Assembly (NCBI RefSeq): GCF_900095025.1
Contig: NZ_FMBK01000011.1
Span: 62,001 to 126,000, forward strand
Length of the DNA stretch: 64,000 nucleotides
Direction: 5' to 3'
DNA from: Acinetobacter albensis
GTDB lineage: Bacteria; Pseudomonadota; Gammaproteobacteria; Pseudomonadales; Moraxellaceae
Under the pieces are notes generated by a model, which searched no databases, had not been told where the DNA came from, and saw nothing but the letters and a program-made list of their open reading frames with translations. Shown in pieces: positions 36,254 to 45,377 of the stretch (positions are counted from its first letter, which is position 1; each line of letters begins with the position of its first letter). Position numbers and translations under genes: made by a program.

Positions 36254-36278
36254 AAAAAAGCCCTAAACGGGCTTTTTT
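36254..36278. terminator. Bidirectional terminator between M16 and DUF3144 genes
   Basis: Stem AAAAAAGCCC / GGGCTTTTTT with TAAAC loop, between convergent genes. Confidence 0.9.
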
Positions 36279-36311
36279 GTTGATCATGTTCTTTGTGATC
36301 AAGGTCAAAAT

Positions 36312-36707
36312 TTAATGTTTGTGGCTAGTATCATGCTTATTCGCATGAAATTCTTCGTTATGACGGAAGCGTAGATAGTTTTCAAACTGCTCACAATATT
36401 CATCATAGTTGTCTTCCAGCATCATTTGAAACTGTTGCATGACATAGGACATCACTTGATCTTTGGCATCACGCATTTCATTGCCATCTTTGAAATTGTT
36501 GGCTGCAACCCAAGTATTAAAACGGGCAGTACCAAACAACATCGCAGCGCTGACTTGCCCACGCATTTCAGTAGGTTTAACGCTTGAGCCTTTTTCAATT
36601 CGACAAAAATCATTGGCTTGCTTGATAAATTCATCGGCGCGTTCAAAAAAAGCAGCATTTAATGCTTCTTCATCGGTTACATCTGTGGCTTCAATTTTTT
36701 GAACCAT
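36312..36707 (-). CDS. DUF3144 family protein
   Basis: A 131-residue helical acidic protein. The DUF3144 pattern is visible: FFERADEFIKQANDFCR, VSAAMLFGTARFNTWVAA and a C-terminal VMQQFQMMLEDNYDEYCEQFENYL, then a His-rich tail (HNEEFHANKHDTSHKH) that might bind metal. AGGA seven bases before the ATG fixes the start. A TATAAT in a GCC-TATAAT context lies upstream on its strand (36740-36745). Function unknown. Confidence 0.8.
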   Translation of the reverse strand: MVQKIEATDVTDEEALNAAFFERADEFIKQANDFCRIEKGSSVKPTEMRGQVSAAMLFGTARFNTWVAANNFKDGNEMRDAKDQVMSYVMQQFQMMLEDNYDEYCEQFENYLRFRHNEEFHANKHDTSHKH

Positions 36708-36816
36708 GGAATTTTCCTGCAAAAACGAACGAATCGCATATTATAGGCAAAGGCTTGCAGAAACTAAACCTTTAGCTTAATCTAAAAATAGCCTAAGTAT
36801 TTAAAATGGATCGTTC

Positions 36817-37449
36817 ATGCAAGATGCGATTGCAGTACAAAGTTTAAAAAGTGATATTGCGTTATTGCGTCAAAATATATGGCCACCAGCAAATTTGGCC
36901 AATGTTGAGGGATTACCCATCTATTATGGGTCTAAAGCAGAAGTAGAGGACTATTACCACGCTTGGACTGGCTTAATTGAAAGGGCACAGGATCTATTTC
37001 AGCCTTTTATGCAAGATGACGTTGTTGATGCAATACATTTACCCAGCCATTTGAATTTACCTTTGTTTTATTTTCATGTGGATCGTATTCGAATTAATAA
37101 AACACGAGCGAAAGAATCAAAAACTTTCCGTGGTATTGCCAATTTAATTGAAAAATGTGGACAGTATGAATCTGATCAAATTCAGGCCATGCGAGCGTGG
37201 TTAGAACATGATGATACTGCGGCTTTGGTGGCACATCGTGAATTTATTGATTTGCGTACCTATGTATTCCAGCATGGCGCGAGTGACTATACTCGAACTC
37301 GTTTTTATGTAAATGGAATCGTGTTAAGTACAGAATCCCATTTTGAGTTGGTTGATGCACGTGACAAACCGCGTAAACAACGCAATGACAGTTATAGCGA
37401 TCCATTGGCGGATAATGATACGTGGAAAATTTTTGGTAAATATCGTTGA
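36817..37449 (+). CDS. Conserved hypothetical protein, 210 aa
   Basis: A soluble alpha-helical protein without a signal peptide or membrane span. Notable segments are NIWPPANLANVEGLPIYYG, FYFHVDRIRINKTRAKESKTFRG, a helical RAWLEHDDTAALVAHREFID, and a polar C-terminus with KPRKQRNDSYSDPLADND. GGAT precedes the ATG. It is divergent from the DUF3144 gene and converges on the first CYTH-CHAD gene. I do not recognise a family. Confidence 0.65.
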   Translation: MQDAIAVQSLKSDIALLRQNIWPPANLANVEGLPIYYGSKAEVEDYYHAWTGLIERAQDLFQPFMQDDVVDAIHLPSHLNLPLFYFHVDRIRINKTRAKESKTFRGIANLIEKCGQYESDQIQAMRAWLEHDDTAALVAHREFIDLRTYVFQHGASDYTRTRFYVNGIVLSTESHFELVDARDKPRKQRNDSYSDPLADNDTWKIFGKYR

Positions 37450-37480
37450 TTTACAATGTGTCAGTAAACTGATGAATGAT

Positions 37481-38944
37481 TCATGACCAAAAAGTTTGTG
37501 TTTCAGAAAAAGCCTCTAAATCTTGTCGAGCTTGTTCTAGAACAGATTTCTTTTCATTGGCAATCCAGCCCAAAGCAAACCATAGCTTTTGTTTACGTTT
37601 CACCATATCTTGAAATAGGGTTTCAGCCACGATCAAGTCATTGTATTGTCCTAAACTTTCTTGTGCGGGTTTTAAAGCATTTAGGTATTGTTTAACATCT
37701 TTTTTAGAATAGAGAGAAGCGACAAACTCGACTGAGTAACGTAAGCGTTTTATTCGTTTACGGGTTCGATGTCGTGCTTTTATGTCCAGTTCTAAAAACT
37801 GTTGAGCATCTTTGTAAATCTGTTGATGCAGCTTTTGAAGTTTTTTAGCACTCTGTTTTTTAAGATTTATTTTTTTATTTTTTTTAGTCGGTTGGTGTAC
37901 AAATTGTAGTAAAGCCAGTATCAAATGGACCGAATCTCCTGCCTTTAAAATGTGTTCAATGGAGTGACTATTTTCATCTTTAATTGTTGGAAGTTGTACG
38001 AACGGTGCTCCGTCTGCTTCTAATTGAGGCAACAGACCTTCACTTAAAGCATCACGGTCGCGGGTTGCACCTAACTGACGAAATATGGTCGCCAACTGTG
38101 CTTCCCAGTGGGGTTCGACAGAATCTGACCAATTTGAAAAGATACGTAATGCTGTTCTTAAACGGCGAATTGCAACGCGCGTTTGATGCACATGTTCAGT
38201 GGTATATTGTTCAGCGGAAATGGCAGTCATATTTGGTAAAAGATGTTGTAAAGCATTATTAACCATAAGCTTTAATACATGGTCTGGTGTGTCTTTTTGA
38301 TTTAATTCTAAAGGTAGTACATGTTGAACAGCAGATATTGTTAAATGTTGTGCCAGTAAATCTCCGCGTTGGGCTTTACTCCGAACATCTAACCACAAAT
38401 GATATTGTTTTACCCAAGGCTGTATACATTTAATTAAATCTTCCACACAACCTTGTTTGAGTTCAAATTCAATTTCATAAATTGCTAAAGTTTGGTCATC
38501 TTGACGAATTTCACCACGATCTAAACTGATTTCAATTTCTGAATGATTAAAATGTACCACATGAATCAGTCGATTGACCGCAGTCTCAAATTGTAAACTG
38601 AGGTTTTTAGTTTCTTGACCCAGCGTATTTTTGAATAATTTTTTGGCATGTGGGTGACAATCATAAATATCTAAATCTAATGCGGGATTATCCAGTTCAC
38701 CTAAATCAATCTCTAATTCAAAACGTTCTAAATGATTTTGGCTAGGGGCTTTTAAAGTTTGAATCCAATGCGCATTTTCAAGACGTTGACGCAATGAAAT
38801 TTTCTGTCGAGCTAAATGTCGATCTGGCGTGTCATAGTATTTCGCATATAAAGAGACCGCACGTGCATTTTTAGCCACAAAGACTTGATAAAGTGGTTCT
38901 TGATCAGCAATCGGAATCTGAAACTTCAATTCTATTTCAAGCAT
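37481..38944 (-). CDS. CYTH-CHAD protein, inorganic triphosphatase-like (intact copy)
   Basis: 487 residues in two domains. Residues 1-200 form a CYTH domain (triphosphate tunnel metalloenzyme) with EIELKFQI at the start (the ExExK metal/phosphate motif), SLRQRLENAHWIQTLKA, RFELEIDLGEL and LDVRSKAQRGDLLA. E. coli YgiF of this architecture hydrolyses inorganic triphosphate. The C-terminal CHAD domain keeps its basic signatures (HQTRVAIRRLRTALRIF and RHRTRKRIKRLRYSVEF), which bind polyphosphate. TAGGAG seven bases before the ATG is strong. A paralogue lies just upstream on the same strand. Confidence 0.92.
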   Translation of the reverse strand: MLEIELKFQIPIADQEPLYQVFVAKNARAVSLYAKYYDTPDRHLARQKISLRQRLENAHWIQTLKAPSQNHLERFELEIDLGELDNPALDLDIYDCHPHAKKLFKNTLGQETKNLSLQFETAVNRLIHVVHFNHSEIEISLDRGEIRQDDQTLAIYEIEFELKQGCVEDLIKCIQPWVKQYHLWLDVRSKAQRGDLLAQHLTISAVQHVLPLELNQKDTPDHVLKLMVNNALQHLLPNMTAISAEQYTTEHVHQTRVAIRRLRTALRIFSNWSDSVEPHWEAQLATIFRQLGATRDRDALSEGLLPQLEADGAPFVQLPTIKDENSHSIEHILKAGDSVHLILALLQFVHQPTKKNKKINLKKQSAKKLQKLHQQIYKDAQQFLELDIKARHRTRKRIKRLRYSVEFVASLYSKKDVKQYLNALKPAQESLGQYNDLIVAETLFQDMVKRKQKLWFALGWIANEKKSVLEQARQDLEAFSETQTFWS

Positions 38945-39055
38945 GTCACAACTCCTAGAACATGAATATTTCTATGGTGAGGACATTTGATTGTATGCCA
39001 AATATAGAAAAAGAGCAGTGTACGCTTGTAAGTAAATCAAACACATGGTGGCACT

Positions 39056-39081
39056 ATAATCTTCAAGAGATAATCTTCAAG
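39056..39081. repeat. Direct repeat of ATAATCTTCAAG, two copies
   Basis: Two perfect 12-bp copies with a 14-bp period between the two CYTH-CHAD genes, about 110 bp upstream of the first one's start. TATAAT-like sequences flank them. Could be tandem sites for a regulator, or slippage. Confidence 0.6.
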
Positions 39082-39141
39082 TTATAATGCCTGACAAGCT
39101 AAGATATTTGTTTTTTAAAATGCGCTCAAGCTCTAAATCTA

Positions 39142-40602
39142 TTATTTAATAAATTTACGACTCACTAAAAATTGCTCAGTTGCTTCGAGTAAATTCTGTG
39201 CATAGACTTCTTGTTTAGCCGTGAGCCAACCCAAAACAAACCAGTCACTGGCTTCAAGTTCAGTTTGCTGAATATACTCAGCAGAAGAAGCCAAAATTTG
39301 GTATTCGCTTGCGGCAAGTTGTGCATCATTCAAAGCTTTACTGTATTTCTGCAAATTTTTAACATCATAAATTGAGGTTAAAATGGGAAAGCTAAACTTT
39401 AAGGCATGAATTTTAGTGGCCAGTTTATCTAAGCTTTCAAAATGAGTAATATCTGCACCAGTTAAACTGTCTTGCAAATTCTTATACTGATTTTGCAACG
39501 TGTTCTGTGCGAACCATTTTAAATCTTGCGATTGTACTTTTTCTTCCTGCTCTAAGCTAAACATCAATAATTCTAGGTAGTGATGTACATTTTGAGTAGA
39601 ACGAACCAAATTGAACAATTTTTCTTTGGCATACAAAATATCTTTAGTCAAATTCGATGATGTATTGGGGTTTTGTAAAAATGCACCCAAAGTCGTTTGC
39701 ATGTGTTGTAAGTGTTGCAAATGATCAAACTGTTGTTTAAAAGCACCAATTTGTGTGGCCCATTTGTCTGAAACTGCATCGTTCCAATCTTTAAACAGCG
39801 AAATACTCAAATACAAATGGTCTAAAGCCATTTGAGCCTGTTGTATATGCTCTTGTTCTGAAACCCCAGCAGAAATAGCCGCAATATTAGGCAGTAGGTG
39901 TTGTAATTGTTGAGCGATGAGTAAGCGTAGGTTTTTACTGGCAGGATCTTTTTTACTCAAACTTAATTCTTTGGCAAGTTTTGCTGCACTCACTTTTTGC
40001 TGCGTGACTAAAAGATGACCAAATTCAGCTTTACTGCGAACATCTAGCCAAAGTTGGTATTTTTTGACCCATTCAAAACTAAATGCCAAAAGAGTCTGCA
40101 CAGAACCTGTTTTAAGTTCAAATTCGACTTCATGTATTTCGTGTTGTGCTGTATCTGTTCTTACCTCGCCAATATCTAGACTTACTTCAATGTCCGTTTC
40201 TTCAAATTGAATAACCCGAAATGTGCGTTGAATATCGGTTTCAAATTGAAGCTTTAATATGTCTTGGGAATCACCTAATGCATTTTTTAAAATTTGCTGT
40301 GCTTCAGCATCTTGCTGATAAAGGCTTAAATCAAGCTCAGGTGGCTGCTCAAGTTCACCCAAATCATAGTTATGTTCAAAACGATGTAAATGGCTTTTAC
40401 CTGCTGCTTTTAAGGTTTGAATCCAGCGATTTCCTTCCAGTCTTTGCCGTAAAGCAATGCCGTGTTGAGCAAGCAGACGCTGTTCAGTGTCATAATATTT
40501 TGCTTTAAGTTGAATAATTTCTGATTTTTTAGGATCTAAGGCTTTAAGCAGTGCATGACGTCGTGCTTCAGGAATTTGAAATTTTAATTCAACTTCAATC
40601 AT
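39142..40602 (-). CDS. CYTH-CHAD paralogue with degenerate CHAD domain
   Basis: 486 residues, same length and order as its neighbour. The CYTH domain is intact: EVELKFQI start, ALRQRLEGNRWIQTLKAAG, RFEHNYDLGEL, LDVRSKAEFGHLL. The CHAD half has lost the basic signatures: where the neighbour has HQTRVAIRRLRTALRIF, this one reads QQAQMALDHLYLSISLF, and RHRTRKRIKRLRYSVEF is replaced by FESLDKLATKIHALKFSF. Polyphosphate binding by CHAD is therefore unlikely. AGGA nine bases upstream supports the start. The pair looks like an old tandem duplication in which one copy changed role. Confidence 0.88.
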   Translation of the reverse strand: MIEVELKFQIPEARRHALLKALDPKKSEIIQLKAKYYDTEQRLLAQHGIALRQRLEGNRWIQTLKAAGKSHLHRFEHNYDLGELEQPPELDLSLYQQDAEAQQILKNALGDSQDILKLQFETDIQRTFRVIQFEETDIEVSLDIGEVRTDTAQHEIHEVEFELKTGSVQTLLAFSFEWVKKYQLWLDVRSKAEFGHLLVTQQKVSAAKLAKELSLSKKDPASKNLRLLIAQQLQHLLPNIAAISAGVSEQEHIQQAQMALDHLYLSISLFKDWNDAVSDKWATQIGAFKQQFDHLQHLQHMQTTLGAFLQNPNTSSNLTKDILYAKEKLFNLVRSTQNVHHYLELLMFSLEQEEKVQSQDLKWFAQNTLQNQYKNLQDSLTGADITHFESLDKLATKIHALKFSFPILTSIYDVKNLQKYSKALNDAQLAASEYQILASSAEYIQQTELEASDWFVLGWLTAKQEVYAQNLLEATEQFLVSRKFIK

Positions 40603-40863
40603 AATTTTTCATCCTAGTTTTTGTTGCTATTTCTAAAACCAAATTCAGCATAAACATGCGTTCAAATCTATTTTCTTGTATCAAGCACAATTTGCACGAT
40701 TCATTTAAAGTTTTCGATTGTAACGAAAATGGCGTTGCATGTAAGACTTGTGGGAAAGTTTATCGGCTAATCGTCTTTGAAATGAACTAAATTTAGTTAT
40801 CACAGTCCTTTTATTTGCATAAAATATAAGCTAGTGTGAATAAAAATAACGGGATTAGGGAAA

Positions 40864-41247
40864 ATGAATACAGCAATTAAGTTAGATTTTGAACATCTTC
40901 CAGAGCGAAAATTTCAGCTTCCAATTCAAAATTATCATGAGTTTTATCGGTTTTATTTGACTGAGCACCGTAACATTATGAGTCGACGGTTACATGTAGT
41001 GGGTAGTAGCGTCGGTTTATATTTTTTTAGCAAAGCCATTCGTCAACGAAAAGCCCAATATTTTGTCTATGGACTATTATCTGGCTATGCCTGTGCTTGG
41101 ATAGGACATTTTATCTTTGAAAAAAATAAACCTGCCAGTTTCAAGCAGCCTTTGTATAGTTTTATTTCAGATTGGCGCATGTTTTCTGATGTATTGCGTG
41201 GCAATTTAAGTCTAATAGATCGTACCTTAGATAAGGTTGAAAGCTAA
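40864..41247 (+). CDS. DUF962/Mpo1-like membrane protein
   Basis: A 127-residue protein of the YGL010w/Mpo1 family. The signature FYRFYLTEHRNIMSRRLHVVGSSVGLYFF contains the conserved His residues that in yeast Mpo1 coordinate iron for fatty-acid alpha-oxidation. It is followed by a hydrophobic span (YFVYGLLSGYACAWIGHFIFEKNKPASF, with another conserved His) and SFISDWRMFSDVLRG. Whether the bacterial protein is a dioxygenase is not known. Confidence 0.83.
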   Translation: MNTAIKLDFEHLPERKFQLPIQNYHEFYRFYLTEHRNIMSRRLHVVGSSVGLYFFSKAIRQRKAQYFVYGLLSGYACAWIGHFIFEKNKPASFKQPLYSFISDWRMFSDVLRGNLSLIDRTLDKVES

Positions 41248-41783
41248 TTAAAATTTAGTTTTTGAAGAAAAATAGATATCTCCACTTTGTTTTATCTTAA
41301 ATTGGAACTGTTTGTACATTTTGAAGCTAAATTTAAACTCATCAGTACTTGCAAAAATAACTCAGTATTTTACTATTAAGTGAATGATGAATCATTTATT
41401 TCATTTTGAATGAATAAACGAAATTATGTTGCAAGTTTTCCAAGCCTAGAGAGACCTTCTCTAGGCTTTTTTTTTATACTGCTTATTTTTAGAATAGTGA
41501 TTAAAGTATGAATTGATTTATCTCTTGATTCATTTTAAGTACATAGTGGAATGTAGAGATCATATCGGAGGCATCAGACATTGGTATTGATTATTTTAAA
41601 ATAAATTGAATGTTAATGGATGGCTTCATATTTTAGATTGTTATGAACTGACTTTTACTGCTTAAATAATAAAATAGAAAATCTTAAATTTTTTAACACT
41701 AGTTCTAACAGTAATTTTTATAAATTGAACTAAAGGATTAAAGAAGTCTCAGCAGATGCGCTGAATCTTAGGCGTGATATGCC
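41248..41783. other. Gene-free spacer before thiE
   Basis: About 535 bp of very AT-rich DNA without a supported gene. It contains the strong terminator listed separately and the promoter region of thiE. I looked for a TPP riboswitch core (CTGAGA and a downstream ACCTGAT-type element) and did not see one. Confidence 0.45.
41442..41475 (+). terminator. Strong intrinsic terminator far from any stop codon
   Basis: Perfect 11-bp stem AAGCCTAGAGA / TCTCTAGGCTT, 5-nt loop, nine T. It is 195 bp downstream of the DUF962 stop, so it either ends a long 3' UTR or a separate small RNA. Confidence 0.92.
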
Positions 41784-41789
41784 TATAAT
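41784..41789 (+). promoter_or_regulatory. -10 element of thiE
   Basis: TATAAT in the context GCCTATAATA, 28 bp before the thiE ATG. It lies inside a longer in-frame extension and so argues for the downstream ATG as the true start. Confidence 0.6.
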
Positions 41790-41817
41790 AGGCAAAATTT
41801 TAGTTTTGGCAGTTTTT

Positions 41818-42438
41818 ATGCGCGGTTTATATTTGATTACCAATGATGATCCTATTGAATTGCTTTTAGCGAAGCTGGAAGGAGCAATGGCGACTTATGA
41901 AGTTGCTATATTGCAATATCGTCGTAAAAAAGTTGCTAAAGAAGATCAGGCATATGAAATTGAGTACATGAAATCGATGTGTGCACAATATAACGTACCT
42001 TTTGTCATTAATGATGATCTTGACGTTGCAGTGCAATATGGTGTGGGCGTGCATTTAGGGCAGAGCGATGGTTCGATTGCTGAAGCTGTTTCGCGTTTAC
42101 CTAAGAATGTAGTCATTGGCTGTAGTTGTAATAATTCGATAGAACTTGCTGAACGCGCTATTGCAGAAGGTACAACTTATGTGGCATTTGGGGCAATTTA
42201 TGCAACAGGGACAAAACCTGAAGCAGGTCATATTGGTTTAGAGACTTTAAAGCAAGCCAAAGCAGAACTTAACGTACCCATTTGTGCAATTGGTGGTTTA
42301 ACCGTTGAAAATGCAGGTGATGTGATCGAAGCGGGTGCAGATTTGTGTGCCGTAATTAGTGATATATTAGGCCGATCTATGTCTGCAGTTCCTGCAAGAA
42401 TCGAAGAGTGGTCTGATTTATTTGCATCAAAAGCATAA
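41818..42438 (+). CDS. thiE: Thiamine-phosphate synthase ThiE
   Basis: Joins the pyrimidine (HMP-PP) and thiazole phosphate halves of thiamine. A 206-residue TIM barrel starting MRGLYLITND. It has LQYRRKKVAKE (pyrophosphate contacts), the PFVINDDLDVAVQYGVGVHLGQSD Mg/substrate loop, GCSCNNSIELAERA, YVAFGAIYATGTKP and the phosphate site CAIGGLTVENA. It is followed 42 bp later by hemL on the same strand. Confidence 0.94.
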   Translation: MRGLYLITNDDPIELLLAKLEGAMATYEVAILQYRRKKVAKEDQAYEIEYMKSMCAQYNVPFVINDDLDVAVQYGVGVHLGQSDGSIAEAVSRLPKNVVIGCSCNNSIELAERAIAEGTTYVAFGAIYATGTKPEAGHIGLETLKQAKAELNVPICAIGGLTVENAGDVIEAGADLCAVISDILGRSMSAVPARIEEWSDLFASKA

Positions 42439-42480
42439 TTTTTTTGATAGAGCACGTTTTAATTTAAGTCGAGTATATTC

Positions 42481-43785
42481 ATGAGCTTATCTCCAAAGCA
42501 AGAACAACTTTTTAAACAAGCCAGCAAGCATATTCCCGGTGGTGTGAACTCACCAGTACGTGCTTTCAACGGAGTGGGCGGTACACCTGTATTTATTGAA
42601 AAAGCCAAAGGGGCATATTTATATGATGTCGATGGTAAACGCTATGTCGATTATGTCGGTTCATGGGGCCCGATGATTTTAGGACATGCACATCCAGCCA
42701 TCATCAAAGCAGTTCAAGAAGCTGCTGTTGACGGTTTGAGTTTTGGTGCGCCAACGGTGCATGAAACCACTTTGGCAGATATTATTTGTGAAATTATGCC
42801 GTCGATTGAATTGGTTCGTATGACCAACTCGGGGACTGAGGCAACCATGACCGCTATTCGTTTAGCACGTGGTTATACGGGTCGTGACAAGATTGTCAAG
42901 TTTGAAGGTTGTTATCATGGTCATTCAGACTCACTTTTGGTCAAAGCAGGCTCAGGAATGTTGACCAGTGGAGAAGGCGAAGCGACTTCCGCTGGTGTAC
43001 CTGCCGATTTTGCTAAGCATACGCTTACATTGCCATACAACGATATTGCACTGCTAAAAGAATGCTTTACCAAATTTGGTCATGAAATTGCAGGGGTCAT
43101 TGTCGAACCTGTAGCAGGCAACATGAATTTGGTAAAACCGATTGATGGTTTCTTACAAGCGATTCGTGATGTCTGTGATGAACATGGTTCAGTGTTTATT
43201 ATTGATGAAGTCATGACGGGTTTCCGTGTCGGTCTGGGCGGTGCACAAGCCCACTATGGCGTAACACCAGATTTAACCACTTTAGGTAAAATTATTGGTG
43301 CAGGCTTACCAGTTGGTGCATTCGGTGGTAAACGTGAAGTGATGGAATGTATTGCACCGCTGGGTAAAGTTTATCAAGCGGGGACTTTGTCTGGTAATCC
43401 TTTAGCGATGCGTGCGGGTATCGAAATGTTTAAACATTTACGTGCTGACGGTTTCTATGAAAACCTCACTGGGCAACTTGAAAAACTGCTTGTCGGTTTA
43501 CAGGCTGCTGCGGATGAAGCGGGCATTCCCTTTAAAACCCAACAAGTCGGCGGAATGTTTGGTTTGTACTTTACCAATCAGACAGACATCACCAGTTTTG
43601 ACTCAATGTTAAAATGTGATGTTGGCGCGTTTCGTAAATTCTTCCACGGCATGTTGAAACGTGGCATAAATCTAGCACCATCTGCATTCGAGGCAGGATT
43701 CATCTCAGCTGCGCATTCTGATGAAGATATTGCTTATACAATTCAGTCGGCGCGTGAAACTTTTGCTGACATGAAATTATCTTAA
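42481..43785 (+). CDS. hemL: Glutamate-1-semialdehyde 2,1-aminomutase HemL
   Basis: A PLP enzyme that makes 5-aminolevulinate from glutamate-1-semialdehyde in C5 heme synthesis. The 434-residue sequence has [65 protein letters not shown] and the PLP-lysine region [18 protein letters not shown]. Full length for the family. The thiE-hemL order is shared by related bacteria. Confidence 0.96.
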   Translation: MSLSPKQEQLFKQASKHIPGGVNSPVRAFNGVGGTPVFIEKAKGAYLYDVDGKRYVDYVGSWGPMILGHAHPAIIKAVQEAAVDGLSFGAPTVHETTLADIICEIMPSIELVRMTNSGTEATMTAIRLARGYTGRDKIVKFEGCYHGHSDSLLVKAGSGMLTSGEGEATSAGVPADFAKHTLTLPYNDIALLKECFTKFGHEIAGVIVEPVAGNMNLVKPIDGFLQAIRDVCDEHGSVFIIDEVMTGFRVGLGGAQAHYGVTPDLTTLGKIIGAGLPVGAFGGKREVMECIAPLGKVYQAGTLSGNPLAMRAGIEMFKHLRADGFYENLTGQLEKLLVGLQAAADEAGIPFKTQQVGGMFGLYFTNQTDITSFDSMLKCDVGAFRKFFHGMLKRGINLAPSAFEAGFISAAHSDEDIAYTIQSARETFADMKLS

Positions 43786-43892
43786 GTTTTTGGATTTAAT
43801 CCAATAAAGTAAAAATAAATTGTTTCCCTATCAAGCCTGTGGTTGAAGGACAATGGGCTTGATAGGTTCAAATTATTCATTAGGATATCGAT

Positions 43893-44324
43893 GTGAAAAC
43901 CAAAAACTATTTAATGCTTGAAGATGCTGAATTTCTATTGCATCAAGCGCATCAATACGCTATTAAAAATCAGTTTAATGTGAGTATTGCTGTGGTAGAT
44001 GAAACGGGTACTTTACTGTGCATGAAACGTATGGATGGCGTAGCCCCGATGACCGCAAATTTAGCTGTCGAAAAAGCCAAATGTTCAGCCATGAGTCGCA
44101 GTCCGTCTAAATTATTTGAAGATATTATTAGGAACGGTCAAATGGGTTTTTTGACCATGGAAAGTTTCTCAGGAATGCTGGAAGGTGGTGAGCCGATTTT
44201 GTATCAAGGTCAACTGGTAGGTGCAGTAGGTGTATCTGGAGTGAAATCATTTGAAGATGCAGAAATTGCACAGCATGCTATTCAGATATTTTTGACACAT
44301 GTTTCTAATCAATTGAATTCTTAA
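43893..44324 (+). CDS. GlcG/HbpS family heme-binding-like protein
   Basis: A 143-residue GlcG/HbpS-fold protein: VSIAVVDETGTLLCMKRMDGVAPMTANLAVEKAKCSAM is the family hallmark, followed by GGEPILYQGQLVGAVGVSG. Members bind heme or corrin-type cofactors or act next to glycolate and propanediol enzymes; none of those are here. The start is GTG with AGGA seven bases upstream; an overlapping ATG is out of frame. Its closeness to hemL is suggestive only. Confidence 0.83.
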   Translation: MKTKNYLMLEDAEFLLHQAHQYAIKNQFNVSIAVVDETGTLLCMKRMDGVAPMTANLAVEKAKCSAMSRSPSKLFEDIIRNGQMGFLTMESFSGMLEGGEPILYQGQLVGAVGVSGVKSFEDAEIAQHAIQIFLTHVSNQLNS

Positions 44325-44589
44325 ATTTGATAATAAAAATGTAATGATTCAGTTCTGAAGATGGAAACTATGTTTGTTATTAGGCTAAAAATATAATGCA
44401 GTCATACGCAATTTATGGTTCAGGTTTTTATCCATGACATTCAGTCCTCTTTGATTTTTCAATCAATTGAAATAATTTTTAGTCAAAATCGGAAAAAACG
44501 TCGTCAAATTGAGTGTTGTGCATTGTAATTCTGCGTCAAGCTTTCTATCATGGCCGGCTTGTTTTCGCGATCAGCTTGGAATTTGAACA

Positions 44590-45234
44590 TTGAGTAATTT
44601 TCTAATCGAACATCTGATACATCGTGATGAGGATTTTATGGTGATCCATAAACCTGCAGGTGTACTGACCGTTCCAGGTAAAACTGAAGATTTACAAGAC
44701 TGTGTCATCAACCGATTACTAAAAATAGAACCTAAAACATTATTGATTCATCGTTTAGACCGTGATACTTCAGGTATCTTGGTTTTTGGCTTGACCAAAT
44801 GGGGACAAAAAACCATTTCCCGTCAATTTCAAGAACGTCAAACCTCAAAAAATTATCAAGCTATTGTCGCAGGTCATCTTAAAGGAGAAGGTACGATAGA
44901 TGTACCTGTTATTTACGATCCTGAACATCCACCTTTACATATTGCCGATCCTAAGCATAACAAGCCTGCTTTAACATATTGGCATGTGCTTGAACATTTT
45001 GAAATTCAAGGACAGGCAGTCACGCGTGTCAAACTCACACCTATTACAGGCCGCTCACATCAACTTCGGGTACATATGCAATATTTGGGTCATCCTATTG
45101 TTGGGGATACTCTATACGCTGCACCAGAGCAGCAGAAGCTTATTCCAAGATTATGTTTGCATGCTGAACGTTTAAGTTTTCATCATCCACAAAGTCAGGC
45201 ATTGCTGGAGTTTTATTGTCCTGTGCCTTTTTAA
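44590..45234 (+). CDS. rluA: RluA-type dual-specificity pseudouridine synthase
   Basis: Makes pseudouridine in 23S rRNA (U746) and tRNA (U32) in E. coli. The 214-residue protein has the catalytic motif HRLDRDTSGILVF (Asp nucleophile), an earlier VIHKPAGVLTVPG, and a C-terminal PITGRSHQLRVHM plus GHPIVGDTLYA. It lacks an S4 domain, and its length agrees with RluA rather than RluC or RluD. It begins with TTG; no strong ribosome binding site is visible. Confidence 0.88.
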   Translation: MSNFLIEHLIHRDEDFMVIHKPAGVLTVPGKTEDLQDCVINRLLKIEPKTLLIHRLDRDTSGILVFGLTKWGQKTISRQFQERQTSKNYQAIVAGHLKGEGTIDVPVIYDPEHPPLHIADPKHNKPALTYWHVLEHFEIQGQAVTRVKLTPITGRSHQLRVHMQYLGHPIVGDTLYAAPEQQKLIPRLCLHAERLSFHHPQSQALLEFYCPVPF

Positions 45235-45377
45235 ATTAAAAAGTTCTAATCGTTATTAAATCTGCTCACATTTTAGTGAGCTTTATGTCAAAATATATTG
45301 CTTAAAGACCTATTTTTTTGCTCAAATACTACTCAAGTTTTGGGCTTGATAATAAGTGTCCTCATTTTTAGATAAAG

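Noticed and set aside
41640..41817. TPP riboswitch before thiE
   Set aside because: The conserved CTGAGA and the downstream ACCTGAT-type core are not present in the right order or spacing.
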